Source of the DNA: Aradus depressus
Lineage: Eukaryota > Arthropoda > Insecta > Hemiptera > Aradidae
DNA length: 64,000 nucleotides
Direction: 5' to 3'
Assembly (NCBI GenBank): GCA_963662175.1
Contig: OY759226.1
Coordinates: 22,670,946-22,734,945 of the forward strand
This document shows positions 34,001 through 49,000 of the stretch, piece by piece. The position numbers were made by a program, and so were the translations under genes. The notes under the pieces were generated by a model, which was given only the letters and a program-made list of their open reading frames with translations, was not told the origin of the DNA and ran no database searches. Each line of letters starts with the position of its first letter. Position 1 is the first letter of the stretch.

Positions 34001-37000
34001 TGAATCTGTATATCAGTTTTAACAAATATTAAATCTAAAACCTGTTAAAAAGCAAGAAATTTGATGAATGGGATTTCGCCAGACTTTTTCGAAAAACATT
34101 TTTATTTCGATTTTTGTGTAGGATTCAGATAATTCGGTTGTTCATCAGTTTTAACAAATATTAAAACTAAAAACCGTTTAAAAGCGAGAAATTTGAAGAA
34201 TGGAGTTTACCGAGCTCAGGATCGCCATTCAGAAATCTAGCCAAGTCACTTAGGTCAGATGTTATAATCGGGAAGATAAAAATAACTTTGAGCACGTCGT
34301 CCTTCGGATGGGACTTTCCCGATACATCTGAATCTTTCTTTGGTTGACCATCTTCGTTTCTGGATGCTGCCTATCTACTAACATAGCTGTATTAATTTGC
34401 AACAGCGGACACCACAGCTAGTACGAAGTTCGGAACGCTGGGCAACACAGCTATTATGTGCCTTGCAACAGCGGACCCCACAGGTAGTACGAAGTTAGGA
34501 ACGCTGAGCACCACATCTAGTATGTGCCTTGCAACAGAGGACACCACAGCTAGTACGAAGTTAGGAACCCTGGGCACCACATCTAGTATGTGCCTTGCAA
34601 CAGCGGACCCCACAGCTAGTACGAAGTTAGGAACGCCGAGCACCACATCTAGTTTGTGCCTTGCAACAGCGGACACCACAGCTAGTACGAAGTTAGGAAC
34701 CCTGGGCACCACATCTAGTATGTGCCTTGCAACAGCGGACCCCACAGCTAGTACGAAGTTAGGAACGCCGAGCACCACATCTAGTTTGTGCCTTGCAACA
34801 GCGGACACCACAGCTAGTACGAAGTTCGGAACCCTGGGCACCACATCTAGTATGTGCCTTGCAACAGCGGACCCCACAGCTAGTACGAAGTTCGGAACGC
34901 TGGGCAACACAGCTAGTAAGTGTTTTGTAACAGCGGACCCCATAGATACTACATAGTTAGGAACGCCGGGCAACACAGCTAGTAAATGTCTTGCAACAGT
35001 GAACCCCACAGCGAATACACAGTTACTACTACTACATGTGAAATTCATGACAATCCGATTGCCCTTTAATCATTCAGCATTATTTTTATGCTTAGCCCCC
35101 CCTCCAAATTTTTAAGATGTCACATAGTGTATTTTTCTATTTGGCCATCAAGAATACTACATGTGAAATTCCATGACAATCCAATCATCCGTTAATGACC
35201 TATCACTATCTTGGCCTACCCTCATAACCCCCCTCCCGTTCACAATTGTTTCATGTCAAACACCCTATTTTTCTATTTGGCCTTTATGAATACTACATGT
35301 GAAATTCCATGACAATACGACCAACCGTTAATGAGCTACCACTATATTTATACTTAGCCCCCCCCCCCCCACAACCCCCCCTCCCGTTCAAAACTTTGGG
35401 ACGCCACACACCTTATTTTTTATTTGGCCTTCAGGAATACTACATGGGAAATTTCGTGACAATACGATCAACCGTTAATGAGCCAGCTCTATATTTATAT
35501 TTAGCCCCCCCCCCAAACCCCCCACCCGTTCAAAACTTTGGGACGCCACACACCTTATTTTTCTATTTGGCCTTCAGGAATACTACATGTGAAACTTCGT
35601 GACAATGCGACCAACCGTTAATGAGCTAGCTCTATATTTATACTTAGGCCCCCCCACAACCCCCCCTCCCGTTCAAAACTTTGGGACGCCAGGACGCCAC
35701 ACACCTTATTTTTCTATTTGGCCTTCAGGAATACTCCATGTGAAATTTCGTGACAATCCGACCAACCGTTAAAGAATTAGCTCTATATTTATACTTAGGC
35801 CCCCCCACAACCCCCCCTCCCGTTCAAAACTTTGGGACGCCACACACCTTATTTTCCTATTTGGCTTTTAAAAATACTACATGTGAAATTTCATGACGAT
35901 TCGCCCATTAGTTAATGAGTTAGCTCTATATTTATACTTAGGCCCCCCCACTACCCCCCTCCCGTAAAAAATTTTGAGCCGTCACACCGCCAATTTTTTT
36001 TATTTGGTCTTCAGGAATACTACATATGAAACTTCGTGACAATCCGACCAACTGTTAAAGAGTTAGCTCTATATTTATACTTAGGCCCCCCTCAACCCCC
36101 CCTCCCGTTCAAAACTTTAGAACGCCACACACCTTATTTTTCTATTTGGCCTTCAGGAATACTCCATGTGAAATTTCGTGACAATCCGACCAACGTTAGG
36201 AACGCTGGTCACCACAGCTAGTATGTGCCTCGCAACAGCGGACCCCACAGCTAGTACGAAGTTAGGAACGCTGGGCACTACAGCTAGTAAATGCCTTGCA
36301 ACAACGGACCCCACAGCTAGTACGTTTTTAGGAACGCTGGGCCCTACAGGTAGTAGGTGCCTTGCAACTGCGAACCCCACAGATAGTATGTAGTTAGAAC
36401 CACAGGGCATCACAGCTAGTATGAGTTTTGCAACGGCGGACCCCACGGCTAGTACCTACGTAGTGAAATACGCTGGGCCACACTGCTAGCGCCTTGCAGC
36501 AGCAGACCCCACAGCTAGTACGTAATTAGAAACGCTGGGCATCACGGCTAGTAAATGTCTTGTAGGTGCCTTGCAACAGCGAACCCCACAGCCAGTACAT
36601 AGTTAGGAACGCCGGGGCTGAGCACTACAGCTAGTAAGTGCCTTGCAACAGCGGACCCCACAGCTAGTACGATATTAGGAACGCTGGACATCACAGCTAG
36701 TAAATGTCTTGCAACAGTGAACCCCACAGCGAATACATAGTTACTACTACTACATGTGAAATTCATGACAATCCGATTCATGACAATACGATCAACCGTT
36801 AAAGAGTTAGCTCTATATTTATACTTAGGCCACCCCACTACCCTCCCCCCTCCCGTAAAAAATTTTGAGCCGTCACACCGCCTATTTTTCTATTTGGTCT
36901 TCAGGAATACTCCATGTGAAACTTCGTGACAATCCGACCAACCGTTAAAGAGTTAGCTCTATATTTATACTTAGGCCCCCCCACAACCCCCCCTCCCGTT

Positions 37001-40000
37001 CAAAACTTTGGGACGCCACACACCTTTTTTTCCTATTTGGCTTTTAAAAATACTACATGTGAAATTTCATGACGATTCGCCCATTAGTTAATGAGTTAGC
37101 TCTATATTTATACTTAGGCCCCCCCTCTACCCCCCCCCCCCTCCCGTAAGAAATTTTGAGCCGTCACACCGCCTATTTTTCTATTTGGTCTTCAGGAATA
37201 CTCCATGTGAAATTTCGTGACAATCCGACCAACCGTTAAAGAGTTAGCTCTATATTTATACTTAGGCCCCCCCACAACCCTCCCTCCCGTTCAAAACTTT
37301 GGGACGCCACACACCTTTTTTTCCTATTTGGCTTTTCATGACGATTCGCCCATTAGTTAATGAGTAAGCTCTAAATTTATAATTAGGCCCCCCCACTACC
37401 CCCCTCCCGTAAAAAATTTTGAGCCGTCACACCGCCTATTTTTTTTATTTGGTCTTCAGGAATACTACATGTGAAACTTCGTGACAATCCGACCAACTGT
37501 TAAAGAGTTAGCTCTATATTTATACCTAGGCCCCCCCACAACCCCCCCTCCCGTTCAAAACTTTGGGACGCCACACACCTTTTTTTCCTGTTTGGCTTTT
37601 AAAAATACTACATGTGAAATTTCATGACGATTCGCCCATTAGTTCATGAGTTAGCTCTATATTTATACTTAGGCCCCCCACAACCCCCCCTCCCGTTCAA
37701 AACTTTGGGACGCCACACACCTTTTTTTCCTGTTTGGCTTTTAAAAAGACTACGTGTGAAATTTCATGACAATTTGACCATTAGTTAATGAGTTAGCACT
37801 ATTTATATACTTAGGCCCCCATACAACCCCCCCTCCCGATCAAAATTCTGGGACGCCACATAGCCTATTATTCAATCAGCCACAAAAGAATGCCCCGTTT
37901 CAGCTTTATTTATATAGATTATATCACAATGTACACAAGTTTTAATTTGTGTTCATATCTATACATACATCTTTTTTTTTTTGGCATTTTTCTTCCATAG
38001 TGGATCGGTGTCACCATATTTAAAGTCAGTCTGAACGTTGTGCTGACGTTGGCATAATCCGAAACCAGCACACTCTATGGCTCTGTCAGTTAACAAATAT
38101 TAAATCTATAAACCGTTAAAAAGCGAGAAATTTGAAGAATGGAGTCTACCGAGGTCCTTCGGATGGGACTTTAAGCGATGATCCAGGGCTTTTTCGAATG
38201 TGAGGTACTCGATAATGAGACGTATGTTATGTAAATAAACCTGGTTAGGTGAAATTTCACTTAGGTTGAAAATAGCCTTGAGCACGTCGTCCGTCGGATG
38301 GGACTTTTCGGATATATCTGATTCTGTCGTATCAGTTTTAACAGTTATTAAGCCTATAAACCGTTAAATAGCGTGAATTTTTTGAAAAACATTTTTATTT
38401 TGATTTTTGTGTAGGATTCAGATAATCCGGTCGTTCTCTATCAGTTTTAACAAATATTAAATCTATAAACCGTTAAAAAGCGAGAAATTTCAAGAATGGA
38501 GTCTACCGAGCTCAGGATCGCCACTTAGAAATCTAGTTGAGGCACTTAGGTCAGATGTTTTAATCGGGAAGCTAAAAATAACTTTGAGCACGTCGTCCTT
38601 CGGATGGGACATTAAGCAATGATCCAGGGCTTTTTCGAATGTGAGGTACTCGATAATGAGACGTATGTTATGTAAATAAACCTGGGTAGGTCAATTTCCA
38701 ATTAAGTTGAAAGCCTTGAGCACGTCGTCCTTCGGATGGGACTTTCCGGATATATCTGAATCTGTAGTATCAGTTTTAACAATTATTAAGCCTATAAACC
38801 GTTAAATAGCGCGAATTTTTTGAAAAACGTTTTCATTTTGATTTTTGTGTGGGGTTCAGATAATCCGGTCGTTCTCTATCAGTTTTAACAAATATTAAAT
38901 CTATAAACCGTTAAAAAGCGAGAAATTTGAAGAATGGAGTCTACCGGGCTCAGGATCGCCACTTAGAAATCTAGCTGAGGCACTTAGGTCAGATGTTTCA
39001 ATCGGGAAGTTAAAAAACACTTTGAGCACGTCGTCCTTCGGATGGGACTTTTCGGATATATCTGATTCTGTCGTATCAGTTTTAACAGTTATTAACCCTA
39101 TAAACCGTTAAATAGCGTGAATTTTTTGAAAAACATTTTTATTTTGATTTTTGTGTAGGATTCAGATAATCCGGTCGTTCTCTATCAGTTTTAACAAATA
39201 TTAAATCTATTAACCGTTAAAAAGCGAGAAATTTCAAGAATGGAGTCTACCGAGCTCAGGATCGCCACTTAGAAATCTAGTTGAGGCACTTAGGTCAGAT
39301 GTTTCAATCGGGAAGTTAAAAAACACTTTGAGCACGTCGTCCTTCGGATGGGACATTAAGCAATGATCCAGGGCTTTTTCGAATGTGAGGTACTCGATAA
39401 TGAGACGTATGTTATGTAAATAAACCTGGGTAGGTGAAATATCACTTAGGTTGAAAATAGCCTTGAGCACGTCGTCCTTCGGATGGGACTTTCCGGATAA
39501 ATCTGAATCTCTCGTATCAGTTTTAACAATTATTAAGCCTATAAACCGTTAAATAGCGCAAATTTTTTGAAAAACATTTTTATTTTGATTTTTGTGTAGG
39601 ATTCAGATAATCCGGTCGTTCTCTATCAGTTTTAACAAATATTAAATCTATAAACCGTTAAAAAGCGAGAAATTTCAAGAATGGAGTCTACCGAGCTCAG
39701 GATCGCCACTTAGAAATCTAGTTGAGGCACTTAGGTCAGATGTTTCAATCGGGAAGTTAAAAAACACTTTGAGCACGTCGTCCTTCGGATGGGACTTTAA
39801 GCGATGATCCAGGGCTTTTTCGAATGTGAGGTACTCGATAATGAGACGTATGTTATGTAAATAAACCTGGGTAGGTGAAATATCACTTAGGTTGAAAATA
39901 GCCTTGAGCACGTCGTCCTTCGGATGGGACTTTCCGGATAAATCTGAATCTCTCGTATCAGGTTTAACAATTATTAAGCCTATAAACCGTTAAATAGCGC

Positions 40001-43000
40001 AAATTTTTTGAAAAACATTTTTATTTTGATTTTTGTGTAGGATTCAGATAATCCGGTCGTTCTCTATCAGTTTTAACAAATATTAAATCTATAAACCGTT
40101 AAAAAGCGAGAAATTTCAAGAATGGAGTCTACCGAGCTCAGGATCGCCACTTAGAAATCTAGCTGAGGCACTTAGGTCAGATGTTTCAATCGGGAAGTTA
40201 AAAAACACTTTGAGCACGTCGTCCTTCGGATGGGACTTTAAGTGATGATCCAGGGCTTTTTCGAATGTGAGGTACTCGATAATGAGACGTATGTTATGTA
40301 AATAAACCTGGTTAGGTGAAATTTCACTTAGGTTGAAAATAGCCTTGAGCACGTCGTCCGTCGGATGGGACTTTTAGGATATATCTGATTCCGTCGTATC
40401 AGTTTTAACAATTATTAGGCCTATAAACCGTTAAATAGCGTGAATTTTTTGAAAAACATTTTTATTTTGATTTTTGTGTAGGATTCAGATAATCCGGTCG
40501 TTCTCTATCAGTTTTAACAAATATTAAATCTATAGCAGTTATACCCGGCGTTGCCCGGGGAACTTTGATTTTTCTCCCAATATCTTCTATAACGCTATTC
40601 AGTTCCTCGACAGTACATTCATGATGTTATAATTTTCAATTATTCATACGGAATAAGGCTTATAGTCCTTCAGCTGTTGTAACGCTAGTAAGTTTTTAGG
40701 ACCCCTGGGCACCACAGCTAGTATGCGCCTTTCAACGGCGGGAGCCACACCTAGTGAATACTTAGCATCACTGGACGTCCTAGTCAGTGCGTACTTAAGA
40801 ACGTTTGTGACCACAGCTAGTATGTGGCTTGCAACGCTGAGCACCACAGCTAGTACGTAGTAGGGAATGCTGGGCATCATAGCTAGTATGTGCCTTGCGA
40901 CGGCGGACCCAACAGCTAGTACGTAGTTAGGAACGCTGGTCACCACAGCTAGTATGTGGCTCGCAACAGCGGACCCCACAGCTAGTACGAAGTTAGGAAC
41001 GCTGGGCATCACAGCTATTAAGTGCCTTGCAACAGCGGACCCCACAGCTAGTATGTAGTTAAATACGCTGGGCATTACAGTTAGTAAGTGCTTTGCAACA
41101 GCGAACTTCACAGCTAGTACATAGTTAGGAACGCTGGGCACTACAGCTAGTAAATGCCTTGCAACAACGGACCCCACAGCTAGTACGAAGTTAGGAACGC
41201 TGGGCACTACAGCTAGTAAATGCCTTGCAACAACGGACCCCACAGCTAGTACGATATTAGGAACCCTGGGCATCACAGCTAGTATGCTTTTGCAACGACG
41301 GACCCCACAGCTAGTACGTTTTTAGGAACGCTGGGCCCTACAGGTAGTAGGTGCCTTGCAACTGCGAACCCCACAGATAGTATGTAGTTAGAACCACAGG
41401 GCATCACAGCTAGTATGAGTTTTGCAACGGCGGACCCCACAGCTAGTACCTACGAGTGAAATACGCTGGGCCACACTGCTAGCGCCTTGCAACAGCAGAC
41501 CCCACAGCTAGTACGTAATTAGAAACGCTGGGCATTACAGCTAGTAAATGTCTTATAGGTGCCTTGCAACAGCGAACCCCACAGCTAGTACGATATTAGG
41601 AACGCTGGACATCACAGCTAGTAAATGTCTTGCAACAGTGAACCCCACAGCGAATACATAGTTACTACTACTACATGTGAAATTCATGACAATCCGATTC
41701 ATGACAATACGACCAACCGTTAATGAACTAACTCTACATGTATATTTAGCCCCCCCCCCCCCCACAACCCTCCTTCCTGTTCAAAATTTTGGGCCGTCAC
41801 ACACCTAATATTTCTATTTGACCTTTAGGAATACTACATGTGAAATTTCATGACAATTCGACCATTAGTTAATGAGTTAGCACTATTTATATATGTAGGC
41901 CCCCCTTACAACCCCCCCTCCCGATCAAAACTTTGGAACGCCACACACCTTATTTTTCTTTTTGGCCTTAAGGAATACTCCATGTGAAATTTCGTGGACT
42001 CCGACCAACCGTTAAAGAGTTAGCTCTATATTTATACTTAGGCCCCCCCACAACCCCCCCCTCCCGTTCAAAACATTGGGACGCCACACACCTTTTTTTC
42101 CTATTTGGCTTTTAAAAATACTACATGTGAAATTTCATGACGATTCGCCCATTAGTTATTGAGTTAGCTCTATATTTATACTTAGGCCCCCCCACTACCC
42201 CCCTCCCGTAAAAAATTTTGAGCCGTCACACCGCCTATTTTTTTATTTGGTCTTCAGGAATACTACATGTGAAACTTCGTGACAATGCGACCACCTGTTA
42301 AAGAGTTAGCTCTATATTTATACTTAGGCCCCCCCACAACCCCCCCCTCCCGTTCAAAACATTGGGACGCCACACACCTTATTTTTCTATTTGGTCTTCA
42401 GGAATACTCCATGTGAAATTTCGTCACACTCCGACCAACCGTTAAAGAGTTAGCTCCATATTTATACTTAGGCCCCCCCACAACCCCCCCTCCCGTTCAA
42501 AACTTAGGGACGCCACACACCTTTTTTTCCTACTTGGCTTTTAAAAATACTACATGTGAAATTTCATGACGATTCGCCCATTAGTTAATGAGTTAGCTCT
42601 ATATTTATACTTAGGCCCCCCCACTACCCCCCCCCCCCACCCGTAAAAATTTTTGAGCCGTCACACCGCCTATTTTTCTATTTGGTCTTCAGGAATACTC
42701 CATGTGAAATTTCGTGACAATCCGACCAACCGTTAAAGAGTTAGCTCTATATTTATACTTAGGCCCCCCCACAACCCCCCCTCCCGTTCAAAACTTTGGG
42801 ACGCCACACACCTTTTTCTCCTATTTGGCTTTTAAAAATACTACATGTGAAATTTCATGACGATTCGCCCATTAGTTAATGAGTTAGCTCTATATTTATA
42901 CTTAGGCCCCCCCACTACTCCCCCCTCCCGTAAAAAATTTTGAGCCGTCACACCGCCTATTTTTCTATTTGGGCTTCAGGAATACTCCATGTGAAATTTC

Positions 43001-46000
43001 GTGACAATCCGACCAACCGTTAAAGAGTTAGCTCTATATTTATACTTAGGCCCCCCCACAACCCTCCCTCCCGTTCAAAACTTTGGGACGCCACAAACCT
43101 TTTTTTCCTATTTGGCTTTTCATGACGATTCGCCCATTAGTTAATGAGTTAGCTCTATATTTATATTTAGGCCCCCCCACTACCCCCCTCCCGTAAAAAA
43201 TTTTGAGCCGTCACACCGCCTATTTTTTTTATTTGGTCTTCAGGAATACTACATGTGAAATTTCATGACGATTCGCCCATTTGTTCATGAGTTAGCTCTA
43301 TATTTATACTTAGGCCCCCCCACAACCCCCCCTCCCGTTCAAAACTTTGGGACGCCACACACCTTTTTTTCCTGTTTGGCTTTTAAAAAGACTACGTGTG
43401 AAATTTCATGACAATTTGACCATTAGTTAATGAGTTAGCACTATTTATATACTTAGGCCCCCCTTACAACCCCCCCTCCCGATCAAAATTTTGGGACGCC
43501 ACATAGCCTATTATTCAATCGGGCTCAAAAGAATGCTACATGGGAAGTTTCATAAAAATCCGTCCAGCGGTTTGGGCGTGATGGTGGAACAAACATACAT
43601 ACATACATACATACAAACAAACAAACAAACCCCGTTTCAGCTTTATTAATATAGATTATATCACAATGTACACAAGTTTTAATTTGTGTTCATATCTATA
43701 CATACATCTTTTTTTTTGGCATTTTTCTTCCATAGTGGATCGGTGTCACCATATTTAAAGTCAGTCTGAACGTTGTGCTGACGTTGGCATAATCCGAAAC
43801 CAGCACACTCTATGGCTCTATCAGTTAACAAATATTAAATCTATAAACCGTTAAAAAGCGAGAAATTTGAAGAATGGAGTCTACCGAGCTCAGGATCGCC
43901 ACTTACAAATCTAGCTGAGGCACTTAGGTCAGATGTTTTAATCGGGAAGTGAAAAATAACTATGAGCACGTCGTCCTTCGGATGGGACTTTAAGCGATGT
44001 TCCAGGACTTTTTCGAATGTGAGGTACTCGATAATGAGACGTATGTTATGTAAATAAACCTGGGTAGGTGAAATTTCACTTAGGTTGAAAATAGCCTTGA
44101 GCACGTCGTCCTTCGGATGGGACTTTCCGGATAAATCTTAATCTGTCGTATCAGTTTTAACAATTATTAAGCCTATAAACCGTTAAATAGCGCAAATTTT
44201 TTGAAAAACATTTTTATTTTGATTTTTGTGTAGGATTCAGATAATCCGGTCGTTCTCTATCAGTTTTAACAAATATTTAATCTATAAACCGTTAAAAAGC
44301 GAGAAATTTGAAGAATGGAGTCTACCGAGCTCAGTATCGCCACTTAGAAATCTAGCTGAGGCACTTAGGTCAGATGTTTTAATCGGGAAGTGAAAAATAA
44401 CTATGAGCACGTCGTCCTTCGGATGGGACATTAAGCAATGATCCAGGGCTTTTTCGAATGTGAGGTACTCGATAATGAGACGTATGTTATGTAAATAAAC
44501 CTGGGTAGGTGAAATTTCACTTAGGTTGAAAATAGCCTTGAGCACGTCGTCCGTCGGATGGGACTTTTCGGATATATCTGATTCTGTCGTATCAGTTTTA
44601 ACAATTATTAAGCCTATAAACCGTAAAAGAGCGTGAATTTTTTGAAAAACATTTTTATTTTGATTTTTGTGTAGGATTCAGATAATCCGGTCGTTCTCTA
44701 TCAGTTTTAACAAATATTAAATCTATAGCAGTTATACCCGGCGTTGCCCGGGGAACTTTGATTTTTCTCCCAATATCTTCTATAACGCTATTCAGTTCCT
44801 CGACAGTACATTCATGATGTTATAATTTTCAATTATTCATACGGAATAAGGCTTATAGTCCTTCAGCTGTTGTAACGCTAGTAAGTTTTTAGGACCCCTG
44901 GGCACCACAGCTAGTATGCGCCTTTCAACGGCGGAAGCCACACCTAGTGAATACTTAGCATCGCTGGACGTCCTAGTCAGTGCGTACTTAAGACCGTTTG
45001 TGACCACAGCTAGTATGTGGCTTGCAACGCTGAGCACCACAGCTAGTACGTAGTAGGGAATGCTGGGCATCATAGCTAGTATGTGCCTTGCGACGGCGGA
45101 CCAAACAGCTAGTACGTAGTTAGGAACGCTGGTCACCACATCTAGTATGTGCCTCGCAACAGCGGACCCCACAGCTAGTACGAAGTTAGGAACGCTGGGC
45201 ATCACAGCTATTAAGTGCCTTGCAACAGCGGACCCCAAAGCTAGTATGTAGTTAAATACGCTGGGCATTACAGTTAGTAAGTGCTTTGCAACAGCGAACT
45301 TCACAGCTAGTACATAGTTAGGAACGCTGGGCACTACAGCTAGTAAATGCCTTGCAACAACGGACCCCACAGCTAGTACGAAGTTAGGAACGCTGGGCAC
45401 TACAGCTAATAAATGCCTTGCAACAACGGACCCCACAGCTAGTACGATATTAGGAACCCTGGGCATCACAGCTAGTATGCTTTTGCAACGACGGACCCCA
45501 CAACTAGTACGTAATTAGGAACGCTGGGCCCTACAGGTAGTAGGTGCCTTGCAACTGCGAACCCCACAGAGAGTATGTAGTTAGAACCACAGGGCATCAC
45601 AGCTAGTATGAGTTTTGCAACGGCGGACCCCACAGCTAGTACCTACGAGTGAAATACGCTGGGCCACACTGCTAGCGCCTTGCAACAGCAGACCCCACAG
45701 CTAGTACGTAATTAGGAACGCTGGACATCACAGCTAGTAAATGTCTTGCAACAGTGAACCCCACAGCGAATACATAGTTACTACTACTACATGTGAAATT
45801 CATGACAATCCGATTCATGACAATACGACCAACCGTTAATGAGCTAACTCTATATGTATATTTAGCCCCCCCCCCCACAACCCTCCTTCCTGTTCAAAAT
45901 TTTGGGCCGTCACACACCTAATATTTCTATTTGACCTTTAGGAATACTACATGTGAAATTTCATGACAATTCGACCATTAGTTAATGAGTTAGCACTATT

Positions 46001-49000
46001 TATATACGTAGGCCCCCCTTACAACCCCCCCTCCCGATCAAAACTTTGGAACGCCACACACCTTATTTTTCTTTTTGGCCTTCAGGAATACTCCATGTGA
46101 AATTTCGTGACAATCCGACCAACCGTTAAAGAGTTAGCTCTATATTTATACTTAGGCCCCCCCACAACCCCCCCTCCCGTTCAAAACTTTGGGACGCCAC
46201 ACACCTTTTTTTCCTATTTGGCTTTTAAAAATACTACATGTGAAATTTCATGACGATTCGCCCATTAGTTAATGAGTTAGCTCTATATTTATACTTAGGC
46301 CCCCCCACAACCCTCCCTCCCGTTCAAAACTTTGGGACGCCACACACCTTATTTTTCTATTTGGCCTTCAGGAATACTCCATGTGAAATTTCGTGACAAT
46401 CCGACCAACCGTTAAAGAATTAGCTCTATATTTATACTTAGGCCCCCCCACAACCCCCCCTCCCTTACAAAACTTTGGGACACCACACACCTTTTTTTCC
46501 TATTTGGCTTTTAAAAAGACTACGTGAAATTTCATGACGATTCGCCCATTAGTTAATGAGTTAGCTCTATATTTATACTTAGGCCCCCCCACTACCCCCC
46601 CTCCCGTTCAAAACTTTGGGACGCCACACACCTTATTTTTCTATTTGGCCTTCAGGAATACTCCATGTGAAATTTCGTGACAATCCGACCAACCGTTAAA
46701 GAATTAGCTCTATATTTATACTTAGGCCCCCCCACAACCCCCCCTCCCGTTCAAAACTTTGGGACGCCACACACCTTATTTTCCTATTTGGCTTTTAAAA
46801 ATACTACGTAAAATTTCATGACGATTCGCCCATTAGTTAATTAGTTAGCTCTATATTTATACTTAGGCCCCCCCACAACCCCCCCTCCCGTACAAAACTT
46901 TGGGACGCCACACACCTTTTTTTCCTATTTGGCTTTTAAAAATACTACGTGAAATTTCATGACGATTCGCCCATTAGTTAATGAGTTAGCTCTATATTTA
47001 TACTTAGGCCCCCCCCCACAACCCCCCCTCCCGTTCAAAACTTTGGGACGCCACACACCTTATTTTTCTATTTGGCCTTCAGGAATACTCCATGTGAAAT
47101 TTCGTGACAATCCGACCAACCGTTAAAGAATTAGCTCTATATTTATACTTAGGCCCCCCCACAACCCCCCCTCCCGTTCAAAACTTTGGGACGCCACACA
47201 CCTATTTTTCCTATTTGGCTTTTAAAAATACTACGTGAAATTTCATGACGATTCGCCCATTAGTTAATGAGTTAGCTCTATATTTATACTTAGGCCCCCC
47301 CTCAACCCCCCCTCCCGATCAAAACTTTGGGACGCCACACACCTTTTTTTCTTGTTTGGCTTTTAAAAAGACTACCTGTAAAATTTCATGACAATTCGCC
47401 CATTAGTTAATGAGTTAGCACTATTTATATACTTAGGCCCCCCTTACAACCCCCCCTCCCGATCAAAATTTTGGGACGCCACATAGCCTATTATTCAATC
47501 GGGCTCAAAAGAATGCTACATGGGCAGTTTCATAAAAATCAGTCCAGCGGTTTGGGCGTGATGCTGGAACAAACATACATACAAACAAACAAACAAACCC
47601 CGTTTCAGCTTTATTAATATAAATAGTTAGTACACCCCCCCACAACCCCCCCTCCCGTTCAAAACTTTGGGACGCCACACACCTTTTTTTCCTATTTGGC
47701 TTTTAAAAATACTACATGTGAAATTTCATGACGATTCGCCCATTAGTTAATGAGTTAGCTCTATATTTATACTTAGGCCCCCCCACTACCCTCCCCCCTC
47801 CCGTAAAAAATTTTGAGCCGTCACACCGCCTATTTTTCTATTTGGTCTTCAGGAATACTCCATGTGAAATTTCGTGACAATCCGACCAACCGTTAAAGAG
47901 TTAGCTCCATATTTATACTTAGGCCCCCCACAACCCCCCCTCCCGTTCAAAACTTTGGGACGCCACACACCTTTTTTTCCTATTTGGCTTTTAAAAATAC
48001 TACATGTGAAATTTCATGACGATTCGCCCATTAGTTAATGAGTTAGCTCTATATTTATACTTAGGCCCCCCCACTACCCCCACCCCCTCCCGTAAAAAAT
48101 TTTGAGCCGTCACACCGCCTATTTTTCTATTTGGTCTTCAGGAATACTCCATGTGAAATTTCGTGACAATCCGACCAACCGTTAAAGAGTTAGCTCTATA
48201 TTTATACTTAGGCCCCCCCACAACCCTCCCTCCCGTTCAAAACTTTGGGACGCCACACACCTTTTTTTCCTATTTGGCTTTTCATGACGATTCGCCCATT
48301 AGTTAATGAGTTAGCTCTATATTTATATTTAGGCCCCCCCACTACCCCCCTCCCGTAAAAAATTTTGAGCCGTCACACCGCCTATTTTTTTTATTTGGTC
48401 TTCAGGAATACTACATGTGAAACTTCGTGACAATCCGACCAACTGTTGAAGAGTTAGCTCTATATTTATACTTAGGCCCCCCCACAACCCCCCCTCCCGT
48501 TCAAAACTTTGGGACGCCACACACCTTTTTTTCCTGTTTGGCTTTTAAAAAGACTACGTGTGAAATTTCATGACAATTTGACCATTAGTTAATGAGTTAG
48601 CACTATTCTTATACTGAGGCCCCCCTTACAACCCCCCCTCCCGATCAAAATTTTGGGACGCCACATAGCCTATTATTCAATCGGGCTCAAAAGAATGCTA
48701 CATGGGAAGTTTCATAAAAATCCGTCCAGCGGTTTGGGCGTGATGCTGGAACAAACATACATACATACATACATACAAACAAACATACAAACAAACAAAC
48801 AAACCCCGTTTCAGCTTTATTTATATAGATTATATCACAATGTACACAAGTTTTAATTTGTGTTCATATCTATACATACATCTTTTTTTTTTTTTGGCAT
48901 TTTTCTTCCATAGTGGATCGGTGTCACCATATTTAAAGTCAGTCTGAACGTTGTGCTGACGTTGGCATAATCCGAAACCAGCACACTCTATGGCTCTATC

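Noticed and set aside
34392..35048. A 218-codon minus-strand frame, and a 166-codon plus-strand frame over the same bases (similar 210-codon frames at 40644-41276 and 44837-45469)
   Set aside because: They run through the 33-bp minisatellite; a period divisible by three keeps frames open on both strands. The repeated AVGSAVARH-type peptide shows no domain features.
34388..36740. CRISPR-like direct repeats
   Set aside because: Units are contiguous without unique spacers, lie inside eukaryotic Helitrons, and there are no cas genes.
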